From NCBI GenBank assembly GCA_043228905.1, contig JBHGNT010000013.1, forward strand, positions 2,604,001-2,668,000: 64,000 bases of DNA. Reading direction: 5' to 3'. The notes under the pieces are model-generated. The model was not told the origin of the DNA, did not search any database, and saw only the letters and a program-made list of their open reading frames with translations. The translations under genes and the position numbers were made by a program. The DNA comes from Azolla caroliniana (lineage: Eukaryota; Polypodiophyta). Shown piece after piece: positions 1 to 9,644 of this stretch. Within the stretch, counting starts at the first letter, position 1. Each line of letters begins with the position of its first letter.

Positions 1-1
1 A

Positions 2-748
2 CATGTAGTTGAATTTTTAAGAGCTAATATGTCAACGACTGCAACTAGTGTTTATTCCTCACAGGTCAGAGATATCAAACGTGAATTTTGGGAAGTGAAG
101 ATAGTTGAAGTAAATAGGGAGAAGATATGGGAGTGCCAAGGAATTCCCGAATTGTGATCTCTCCATGTTGTTCGTGGTTATTCTAGGTTAGATGGTCATT
201 GTATTGCGGCTAGAGAATTAACTTGTTTTTGCTTCCATTGTGTGAAGGGAAATTGGAGGTATTGTTTAAACAAAGCATATATTCAAAATTGGGAGTATCA
301 TACATTGAACGATAAGGAAGTAGTTGATGGAGAAACAGAAAAGAATGTTGACTTCACATATCAAGGGCGTGGAGATACTTTGAGTGATGTCTTAAATTTT
401 GGGGATAATTTCGTTGTAAATGTAGAAGAAGGCAATTCAGAGGGTGTTGATTTCTATATATCGAAGTGCACGGTTAGTAAACAGTGTGCAACGCAGAATA
501 TGTTAGATGCTTGGGGAAATGTTGTATCTACCGGCACATTCTACACCGAATGTATTTTTTATGCAAGACTAGATGATTATGATTATGTGTATAGGCTATT
601 AGAAGACAAACCAATGGTGTACATGTACTCACATTTGGTCAGGTGCATCAATGTCCCAATGTCGCAATACAATAGTTGCTCAAGTTTATACATAGTTAAT
701 GCTAATGTGTATGAATGTATTTACAAAAGTATGCCATGGAATTTGTAG
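2..748 (+). pseudogene. Broken ORF of unknown family, possibly C-terminal part of a DNA-transposon protein
   Basis: One reading frame is open from the window edge (base 2) to a stop at 746-748, apart from an in-frame TGA at 155-157. The product is about 248 residues. It contains a Cys-rich patch (motif CFCFHC) followed by CLNKAY and WEYHTL. Near its end is an acidic, Tyr-rich segment (LDDYDYVYRLLEDKP, then MYSHLVR). The layout recalls long uncharacterised proteins carried by eukaryotic DNA transposons, but I cannot name a family and the resemblance is from memory. The 5' end lies outside the window. The internal TGA suggests a decaying copy unless it is removed by splicing. The neighbouring ORFs on the other strand converge on it. 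Frame continuity is seen directly; the transposon link is inference. Confidence 0.4.
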
Positions 749-1134
749 CTACAAGTAGCAATTACTAGTTTTCTTGTAAAACAAACAAAGCACATGTATT
801 GCAAATAAACAGTTTAATGGACCTGTTTGGGAGTTTCTTTTTTTCATATACAGTCTACTTTTTGTGCTTCTTTCTCAACAAAATCGTGTGTCATTTTTAT
901 ATACAATCTTCTTTCTTATATACAGTTTAATAATATTGTTTAGGGTTCTTCTTTCTGAGATACAGATTTACTCAAGTGAACCATGTACAAGTTAAAATAG
1001 TTTGAATAATTTTAAGAAAAAGCACTATCATGAAATCAGCAATCCTGAACATACTCTTAAAATTACACAGTAGATAAGTTACTCAAAACAAGCAATTTAA
1101 TTCTTCATTGATTGAGTGGTAGCAAATTACATAT
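749..1134. other. AT-rich spacer, nothing recognised
   Basis: AT-rich sequence between two convergent ORFs. It holds short repeats of the type TATACAGT/TATACAATC and no coding potential that I can support. It may contain the 3' UTRs of both flanking ORFs. Confidence 0.3.
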
Positions 1135-2097
1135 TTATAACATCCCATTACCAATGTCTTGAAATCGTCTATAAACAGCTAAGCTCTTGTTGGTCACTGG
1201 AACTTCTCTACATATATGATCTACATATCGAGCTCGGTATGGAGTCCACAACCATGTAGCTAGTTGGCAGCTCAATGTTTTCACCAAATAGTGTTTAGGC
1301 ATTTCATCGGGTAGAATGAGACAACATCTGCGAATGTTGAAGTAATGTCGAAAATGTTCTGTATCCAAAATCAACGTATTGTCAGTATTATAATCTGGCA
1401 GTGTCCCAAAAATTAGAAAGTCTTTTGAATCTTGCAACATCATTCTACTCACAATTCTCTCATATTCATTGACCCTTGAAATGTTGTCACCACTTCAGGA
1501 AGAATCTTTCTACACACTTCCACACATCTGTATGTGGTTTTTCGCTCCAAATAAACAAATAAAAATATTGCACAACCCACTCCAGAAATTGATTTGTGTC
1601 CCTCCTTGGTGTCATATATCGCACACTCATCAAGACTTTATCAAGCTCCAAGATCAAGGCTCTTCTTTCGACTTCTAATAGTTTAGATTTCCATTCCTGT
1701 AATTGAGCCTCTGTTACACCAATTACTGATAGCACACGATCAATTTCAATCAACTCAGGTTCTATCGGCACAATTGGTGTCCTTTTCCTCTTCAAACCCC
1801 TGGTCAACTGTGTTAGGCCTAGCTTCACATTCTGGTGCTCTTGTGTTGTCGACTTAGTCATTGGCTCAATGCATGTATATACTGATCTGGACGATATCAG
1901 ACCACTGGTATCACATGTTGCATCTACCTGCAAAGTCAGATCATCTGTGCAACATGCTTGATCAATTTGCGTGACCAAATCATTTGTGTCAGTTGCTACA
2001 TCTACTTTCAAGATGTGGCCCTCTAAACATGCGGCAACATCAACAGTTTCCACACTGCCATTGGCCTTAGGAGCAATAGATTCAAACCCTTTAGACT
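1135..2097 (-). pseudogene. Hypothetical minus-strand ORF with a single frameshift
   Basis: Two open segments follow one another on the minus strand (2097 to about 1487, then about 1480 to 1135) and differ by one frame. Reading across with a one-base shift near 1480-1490 gives a continuous charged protein. It has a basic patch (GLKRKRTP), a helical middle (LQEWKSKLLEVERR) and a Trp/Tyr-rich end. A good splice acceptor (pyrimidine-rich, then CAG) lies at 2098-2100, so 2097 is a plausible exon start and the upstream part may lie on other exons. No family is recognised. It follows the six-exon gene on the same strand and could be a separate gene or a detached part of the same unit. The frameshift could be real decay or a sequencing error. 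Confidence 0.35.
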
Positions 2098-2364
2098 CTG
2101 AAACATCAGAAAACACCAACATATTCACACTCACAAAGTAACTAACATTCTCACAAAACAACATAATGAACATGAAATATTTTCCATCATAGAAACATGA
2201 ACATAATTATCTTGGAGAAACATCATAGAGGTTCATTACATAATGTGGATCAAGCAACAACCAATCTGAGGTTTTACTTGTCTAAAAAGATCATAGTAAA
2301 ACTTCATAAAACCCTAGGAAAATCACTAACAATCATATCCCACTAATAAGTATTTCGCTCCAAT

Positions 2365-5300
2365 TCAAGAGCCCCTTGACCGAGTAACTGGTCTTGTCCC
2401 CGATCGTGGCCCCTTCTTCAACCTTTTTCTAGCCAGTTGCCCATTTAGCCTTGCTTCTTTGACCCATTGCGCAAGTGTGTCCTCCTCTAACAACCTTTCC
2501 ATCACCTCAGCAGCGGCTTGCAGGTCAGTCGCGTCTTGCACTAGCTTTTCCAGTACAGTGGGATCTGTTTGGCCATTATCAGTAGTTGGGCTCAGTGGGG
2601 TGGAATCAAGGTTTTGGGATTCGAAGAAATGTTGCATCAAGTCTTCAAAAACACTATTGTTGTGAACCTCAGATTTACATGATGTTTCCAATATTTCATG
2701 GCTTTTCACATCGTTGCCTAATTCATTACCATCTTCCAAACGAATAGGGTGGAGCTGATCTGACGGAGATGTGATAGCAGGACTCTTACTTTCAACCACG
2801 TTGGCAACTATCTCCTCATCGGTTGCAGCGTCATCAGCACCAAACAGCTCATATGCCCTCCTTAATCCACAAGATTCTACAACAACATGGTTGCTAATTA
2901 GCTACATCTTAGCTAACTAGCTATTCTTCTAGACTATGACAGTAGCTAATTAGCTACCACTAAGCTAATTAGCTACTTCGCTTAGGTATGGTACTACCTA
3001 ATTAGTTTCTCAACTAAAGTATGGTACTAGCTAGTTAGCCACTATAACTAAAGTATGGTAATAGCTAATTAGCTACTACTTACATAATTAGCTACTCTAC
3101 TAAAGTATGGTAGTAGCTAATTAGCTAAGTGGTGGCTAATTAGCTAACTGTTAGCTAATTAGCTACTATACTAAACTATGGTAGTAGCTAATTATCTACC
3201 ACTTAGCTAATTAGCTATTGTACTAAACTATGGCAGTACCTAATTAGCTATTGTATTAAACTATGGTAATAGCTAATTAGCTACTCAGCTAACGTATGTT
3301 AGTAGCTAATTAGCTACCACTTAGCTAATTAGCTATTGTACTAAACTATGGTAGTAGCTAATTAACTACCACTTAGCTAATCAGCTACTGCACTAAACTA
3401 TAGTAGTAGCTAATTAGCTACCACTTAGCTAATTAGCTATTGTACTAAACTATGGTAGTAGCTAATTAGGTACTGTACTAAACTATAGTAGTAGCTAATT
3501 AGCTAATGTATTAAACTATGGTAGTAGCTTATTAGCTACCACTTAGCTAATTAGCTACTCATCTAACGTATGGTAGTAGCTTATTAGCTACCACTTAGCT
3601 AATTAGCTATTGTACTAAACTATGGTAGTAGCTAATTAGCTTCCACTTAGTTAATTAGCTACTCATCTGAAGTATGGTAGTAGCTAATTAGCTACTGTAG
3701 TAAACTATGATAGTAGCTAATTAGCTACCACTTAGCTAATTAGCTACTCAGCTAAAGTATGGTAGTAGCTAATTAGCTACCACTTAGCTAATTAACTACA
3801 TGTTAAGTAATTAGCTACTACACTACAACCATAATAGCTAAATAGTTTCCACACTTGATACAGCTTACCTAATTAGCAAAGATGGAACTAATTAACTACA
3901 CTATGGTCGCAAGCAACAATTTTACCTGTGTGTTTTCTCCACTCATCTGGGAGAGTTGTACTACAATCCCCCAAACAAAATGCAGCAATGCGACAGGCAT
4001 ATTGAAAACAAACGATATGGTATGTGTGTTGGCATGGTTGTAGATGAACCAACAAAGTAGCAGATTTGTCCTCTACACGTAGTAATCCACAAGCGATGCA
4101 ACGTGCTTGAACAGTCAATATATTGTTTCCTAGTTCTCCTTCATTTGGTAAGGGGGCAAGAATGTTCAGGTCCAATTCTTGTCTGCTCCTTACAATCCCC
4201 TCTACAAAATGTAGCTGCTTCTTAATGCAGCTAACTACCTGTTCTTGACGGGAGTATTGTTCCTTCAACGCAACCGAGAAATTCACCGATTAATTATACC
4301 TTAATGAGGAAGATACAACAACAAGAAACAAGAATCATTAACTTACTTGTAGCTTTTCCAAATTATAATCAGCGACAATATTTACACCTAGAAGGTCTAG
4401 GTTCATTGAAAGAACCTGGATCTCTGTCTGCAATTGAATTTTCCGTTGGGGATCCAATGACCCCTCAATTTCAAGTTCATGTTGAGCAACCTGTTCCAGA
4501 TAATGCCTTAGTAGCACATTTTCATGTACAAGTTATTTATAACATATTACATACTAGCAAAACAATAGGTACCTGAATCTTATTTCTGATTGTTGTAACT
4601 GCCAAAGTGACTTTGCTCTCCATCGCAGCAACCAATGTTGCTTTCTCTAAATCAGTCTTAAAAAACTCCAATGTCTCATAGGCTTCATGGACATTTTTTA
4701 GAATATAGCTAATCAATGTCTCACCTGTATCATCGACATTGGCTTTCATTGTGTGTCGGTGTGGCGTATACTTGCGGGTTTGTTGGGAGTCGGCAGTTGC
4801 ATCAACTGCCATGCTCCAAAATCTTGCCATTTTTTGTTGCAAGCTCCCCATCTTCCGACATCTTTCTACCGATGCCTCACCATAAATTGCCCAAGCTACC
4901 CTGTACATTTCAAGGTCACGAGATTCCTTCGTTGTTTTGCAATACTCGTATGCAAAAGCTCTGGCAAATGAAACGGACAACTCATTGTTGATCGGGATCT
5001 CTTGATGTACTTTTTGGTGCAGTCTCATGCCATCGTCGTACACCGGTCGTACATGCTCATGCTTGAGCTTGACCTTGCCTTTCACTCTAGGCACTTTATA
5101 TACTGACATCCAGTCTACATCACTAATCAATCTATCTGTTAGAACAGTAGGGTCAATACCCTCAAGCGACAGACCATATATGTTGTGAAAGTCCTCCTTT
5201 GTCTCGCAAAATTTTGCGAAGTTCAGCACTCTAGGATAGGGAGGAACGAGCCACCTTAAATAGAAAATCAGTAATCAGAATTGGTGCAAAATTAGAATTT

Positions 5301-5899
5301 TTAATGTGAATTTGGTACAAAATTTCAACACTTTGAGACAGTAATCTAAAATTTGTAATCTGTCCTTTTCAACATGTATAAAAAATGAACCACTTAAAAA
5401 ATCAAAAACCTTAATCAAATTTTGTCATGAGAATTGGTGAAAAATTACAACAGATTGCGACAGTAATCTGAAATTTGTAATTAGAAATTTGTAATTAGAC
5501 ATTTGTAACCAAAAACTTGTAATCTGAAATTTGTAATCAGAAACCCTAAACCACTTAAGGGAAACACAAACCCTAATCATCACTAAAGGCAGAAATCAAC
5601 CGTACTATGAAATTCTGTCAATCAGAAACACACCTGCTGCTACACCTCGATCTTCGAGACAGCCTTGTTTGGGACTCCAACAACTTCGCCCTATTCAATT
5701 TTTGGGAAAGATGAACAGGCACCAAAATTACAGACAGTTATCAGAAAGGAAAAAAAAGTCTTTTTTAATATGTAACTAATACATACTTGGACGAGGATCG
5801 ACTAGCTCCTGTGTTGTAGCTCTGAAGGTGCAATGTCGATCTCAGAGTTTTTGTGCTGTTACGGGGCCTTCGTCTGCATTCCTGCTCGGAGTACTCCAT
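2365..5899 (-). CDS. Six-exon gene: coiled-coil protein with a RING-H2-like Cys/His cluster, function unknown
   Basis: Exons, each joined at GT-AG sites with matching phase: 5899-5787, 5690-5634, 5254-4573, 4490-4347, 4262-3926 and 2876-2365. They total 1845 nt, about 614 residues with stop. The ATG at 5899-5897 gives an N-terminus starting MEYSEQE. Exon 3 encodes the largest block (LVPPYPRVLNF near its start, then KLKHEHVRPVYDDG). Exons 3-5 carry a heptad-like helical stretch. Exon 5 has CIAC, then CQHTYHIVC 16 residues later, then CLGDC. This resembles a RING-H2 pattern, although the last Cys pair is spaced x3 rather than x2. Exon 6 is acidic and ends in a basic tail (ARKRLKKG). The exon 4-5 intron contains a branch-like TACTAAG-type stretch at its 5' neighbour (exon 3-4 intron). 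The exon 5 acceptor could also be about 24 nt further in, still in frame. I do not recognise the protein. An E3-ligase-like role is only suggested by the Cys/His spacing. It could be a host gene or an accessory gene of a large transposon. Confidence 0.6.
2890..3860. repeat. Tandem array of the palindrome TAGCTAATTAGCTA filling an intron
   Basis: Dozens of copies of the self-complementary core TAGCTAATTAGCTA are separated by diverged spacers such as CCACT and TGTACTAAACTATGGTAG. They form a higher-order unit of roughly 50 bp. The array occupies nearly all of the 1049-bp intron between exons 5 and 6 of the minus-strand gene at 2365-5899. The same core recurs at 6118-6160 just upstream of that gene, and a weaker copy lies near 55350. 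Confidence 0.9.
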
Positions 5900-6184
5900 C
5901 TGTTTGGAGTTCGAACTCGAACTCAGGATTATCAAGAATTTGATGACATTCAAGTTGACCTTAGATGATGGTATTATTCCCCATGTTCCACTATGTCAGA
6001 AACCAAAGTTCAAATATTTGAGTATTCTCATCAATTAAATGACATGTATTTAACTAATAAAACATAAAATTTCGTAAACCATCCTTATGATTTTCCCAGA
6101 AAAAACTAGCTAAACAAATAGCTAATTAGTTGTGGCCATTTTAGTAGCTAATTAGCTATAATAGTGTTTCCACTTGCATGCTTC
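5900..6184. other. Upstream region of the six-exon gene
   Basis: AT-rich sequence upstream of the ATG at 5899. It contains two or three further TAGCTAATTAG-type motifs (6118-6160) that match the intronic array. It is probably 5' UTR plus promoter of the minus-strand gene. I see no clear TATA box. Confidence 0.3.
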
Positions 6185-6194
6185 TACCCATTTC

Positions 6195-6389
6195 CTCTCA
6201 TATAGTGATAGTCCGGAGTCCGTGGGCTCCCGTGGTTTTTCCCGATTAGGGTTTTCCACGCAAACATCCTATGTACTCTCTATTGTCTATGTGTGTACGT
6301 GTGCTCTCTCCCCATTTCCCATTTCTGTGTTTGATTGTTATTGAAGTGATTGAAGACTCGGTTGTGGCCGAGCAATATTCCGCACTATT
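6195..6389 (+). repeat. 3' fragment of a copia LTR
   Basis: Plus-oriented end of a Ty1/copia LTR. It has the conserved 30-nt hairpin (6231-6260, CGTGG...CCACG), the motif CGGTTGTGGCCGAG and an end ...ATTCCGCA at 6389, as in the LTR ending at 18444. The 5' part is missing. It abuts and truncates the integrase of the old gypsy element. The left boundary is uncertain. Confidence 0.7.
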
Positions 6390-7312
6390 TCGTAGATTTT
6401 AGTAGCAATAAATCTGGTCATTTTAGTTAGTCTATCAACCACAACCCAGATGGCATCATGGCCTTTTTGGGTGTGGGGAAGGCTAACAATAAAATCCATG
6501 GATATACTTTCCCACTTATTTTTGGGAATGTCCAAGGGATGTAAAATTCTTGCGGCTTTAAGTCACTCGGCTTTGTTAACCTGACATTGGTGACATTTAG
6601 TCACATAGCTATGTATGTCAAGAAGCATCTTAGGCCAATAGAATTGAGTGGAGATGAGAATGAGTGTACGATGTATTCTAGGGTGCCCTTCTGAGGGTGC
6701 ATCATGGCATTCAAAAAGAATTCTCTTTTTTACCTTAGGCAAATCTGGAAGACAAACCTTCCCATTACGGTAGAGCAGACCGTTAGCAATGTGGAAGGAT
6801 TCCTTCGAGGATGTGGTAGTGTCTGTTCTAGACTCAACTCTTGCCCAATATTTCGCAAAATAATTGTCATCAGGATACTTTCCTTGAAGGTGATCATAAA
6901 GATCTGATGTTATTTCAGTAAAACTAAGCATGTTAACTTCACGGATACGACTTAGTGCATCAGCGAAAGTGTTCATGCAACCTTTACGATATTGTATGAA
7001 AAAATCAAAGTCCTGGATGAGATCATCCCATCATGCCTTACGACCTTTCAGGTCTTGTTGGTCACATAATATTTCAAGGACTCGTGATCCGTAGTTACCA
7101 CAAAACGATTTCCATAAAGATAATGGCGCCATGTTTTGAGCGCATGTATAACTACAAATAATTCCTTTTCTTGAACCATATATCGACATTGAGCAGAATC
7201 AAGTTTCTTACTCTCGAATGTTATTTGTTTGCCATCTTGATATAAGACAACACCTATAGCATAATCGCTTGCATCAGTTTCAACTTCAAAAGGTTTTGAA
7301 GTGTTGATCCTT
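6390..7312 (-). pseudogene. gypsy RNase H and integrase fragment
   Basis: Minus-strand remnants of the old gypsy pol. RNase H begins TSKPFEVETDASDYAIG and includes the motifs EKELFVVIHALKTWRHYL and TTDHESLKY. After stops and frameshifts come ADALSR, the H2C2 zinc region of integrase (...CHQCQV) and the start of the catalytic core (KWESISMDFIVSLP, then VVVDRLTKM). The copia LTR fragment at 6389 then truncates it, so most of the integrase core is missing. The 5' side is interrupted at 7312 by a GC-rich insert. Confidence 0.8.
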
Positions 7313-8990
7313 GGCCAGACTAGCCACAACACAAGGTGTCCTCTACCGGAACACTTCTCCAAAGGTGTGGTAAGGTTAGGATGCCTCCGTAATTAACACG
7401 TTGTCGTGAAGATTTCGGGCCATGGTGAGAAACTGGGGAATATCGGAGGAATCGGCGGGGTGGAGCATGTGCCCTCACCCTTGTACAAATCGTGTAAATG
7501 ATAGGGGTGCCATCATGGCGCCGGACAGTAGTTAATTCGGGACAGAGGATCCCATGTAATAAGGGATTTATCCCACATTGTTACGCATCCCTCTCCTTGT
7601 TCTATAAAAGGAAGGGAGCGCCCTTTGTAAAGGGGTTGCCCATTTTGAGTCATAGGGGTGTACCATTTTGGTCGAGGGTCGTTCTGTTAAAGAATTTTCT
7701 AGGGTTAGTAACTTCTTGGTAGTCTTCTTCGTCTTCTCCCTCTTGAGAACTGGGGAGACGCAACCATGGCGGCAAAGCTCTGTTAGGGTTAAGTTCTTCT
7801 TCTTCTTTTCCTGGGTGATGCCCGGCTCGAAGCCGGGGTTGTATCTTCCCCTTTATATATATATACCTTTGTCTTCTCTCCATCTTGGTGTGTGGGTGCG
7901 TTGTCTCTGTTTTCTGTTAGGAATTCGGTGTCTTCTGTGTGCGTGCGTAAGCGATGTGTTCGGTTGTGGTAGGCGGCGTGCAGACCGTCTGTGCTTTCCC
8001 CGAGTTCCTGCTCGTTGGCTCTCAGCACTCCGCTGTCTGGCACGTCTGCGAGTGTGTGTGTAGGTGTCGCCTTCTGTCGCTTATGTAGAGCCCGCGCGCT
8101 AGGTGGTTCGTTGGCAGGTCTCCCTCCTTGGCGCGCAAGACCCCACTCGGTTCAACGAGCTCGTGCGCTCCCTAAAGGCGGCTTGGCACAAGAGGTGGTC
8201 GTTTGGAGGAGGTGTACCCTGCACGAGGGTCCCGTTGCGCGGACGAGCCCGAGAGCTCCCCGACCGGCCCTAGGATGCAGGCTCCCTCTTCCTCGCCGTG
8301 TGGAACTGGCATCGCAGCGAGCGTTGTGTGTATAGGTGTGTGTGTGTGTGTCTCCGATTAGTGTAGGCTCCGAGAGCAAGTGCATGTGTGGTCTCCGGTG
8401 TAGAGGTGCCGGTTGTAACCGGGTGTGTATATGTGTGTGTGTGTGTGTGTGCGGGCGCGGTTAAACGGGCCGTGTCCCGTGCCTCTTTTGGGCCCCTTGT
8501 ACATACGGGCGAAAGGGGTGGCAAGGAAAAGGGCACGCTCTCTCGCTTCCCGTGCGGTTACCGGTCGCGTCCGGAGAGTATCTGGGATTGAACTGGTCGG
8601 CAACGTGGCTAGCCCCGGAGGATTTGGGTCCTCGGCAACTCCTCCCCTCCTGGTCCATGACCCTAGTGGTCCCGCCCGGATCCGACATGAAAGCGCGGAA
8701 TACCGCAACAACACGTAAGATCTTAATATTAACCACAAACGGCAAGTATACAAGACGCAATCATCAATTACTCGATATATAATCTTGTATTACTTCCGTA
8801 AACATTACATCGGGTCGGATCCTTTTATAGGAATCCAGTGTCATTACAAAATGGTGCCCTATCGGCAACCGGCTACGAATCGGTTCGGATCTGTCCCTCC
8901 GAATAATAATTCTATTTAATTCTAAATATATACATTTCTCCGACTCACCCTTTTCCCACTTGTCCTTTGGCCCTTAACCGGCCAACATGA
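7313..8990. mobile_element. GC-rich insert within the old gypsy element, class uncertain
   Basis: The flanking gypsy frame breaks at about 7312 and resumes at about 8991, with GATC at both junctions as a possible short target duplication. The insert is markedly GC-rich between 7800 and 8700. It has a plus-strand TATAAAAG (7606), a perfect hairpin near 7818-7836 (CCCGGCT/AGCCGGG), TG microsatellites near 8333-8352 and 8428-8452, and a minus-strand CCTATAAAAGG-type box near 8824. Several frames stay open only because the region is GC-rich, and none resembles a protein. It is probably LTR or leader sequence of one or two retroelements. The ends share weak inverted similarity (CCTT and TTGGCC). 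Confidence 0.4.
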
Positions 8991-9173
8991 AGGATCGGGT
9001 AAAAGAAGTGAAGGAGCCTTGAACACCAGGTCCTTGAGTTCCTTAAACGCCAGGTTTAGTGTAGCATTCCACACAATAGGTTTTGTAGACTAACACATTT
9101 GATCGTTTAGAAGATCACTAAACGGTGTCGTTGATTGGGAGTAATTACGAAGGGATTTTCGCAAAAACCCGAC

Positions 9174-9306
9174 TGTCAGGAACTCTATTAAGGCAGAGAA
9201 GGAATTAGTACTAAAGGAAGGATTAGTACTATTGTTGGGGAATAGTACTAAGACAGAGAAGGATTAGTACTATGAGAGGTGTCGAACTTTGAGAGAAGGA
9301 ATGAGT

Positions 9307-9354
<48 letters not shown>

Positions 9355-9644
9355 TGATGCGAAAGATATATGTATTATATGACGGAAGATATACAACAGT
9401 AGTTAGAAGGCTTAAGACTGGCGTTGAACCGATTTGGTTCGAACTAATGCCTTGCGCCTCCTTTTATAGTGTCTTCAGGAATACTCCTGAAGTTTCTAGA
9501 ATGTTCCAGAGAAATCTGGAATATACATCAATTTCCTAATAAAACCTAAATGAAAATAATATCCTTCAAATTACAACTCATAACCTAATGGTAAAGTCTC
9601 GACCCGTGTAACAAAAGGTTATGGGTTCGAGTCTAGTTATGACA
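9174..9644 (-). repeat. 3' LTR of the young chromovirus
   Basis: A 471-bp LTR. On the minus strand it begins TGTCATAACTAG (9644) and ends CCTGACA (9174). It contains a TATA box (CTATAAAAG, about 9470-9462), four TAGTACTA palindromes (9205-9272) and a GA tract near 9311-9350. An antisense tRNA-like module sits at its 5' terminus. Confidence 0.95.
9579..9641 (+). other. tRNA-like module at the LTR terminus (antisense to the element)
   Basis: A-box-like TAACCTAATGG (9581-9591) and B-box GGTTCGAGTCT (9624-9634) are 43 nt apart, the spacing seen in tRNA genes. The ends CATAAC and GTTATG can pair as an acceptor-like stem. The identical module in the other LTR is at 14888-14950. A TTTT that could stop Pol III lies at 9681-9684. 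Confidence 0.6.

Noticed and set aside
2890-3860. CRISPR-like array of regular repeats
   Set aside because: Spacers are themselves repeated and diverged, the repeat is a short palindrome, and the context is a plant intron.
7668-8782. Several overlapping open frames on both strands
   Set aside because: They exist because the block is GC-rich. The products are Arg/Leu/His-rich with TG-derived runs and share no motif with any known protein.
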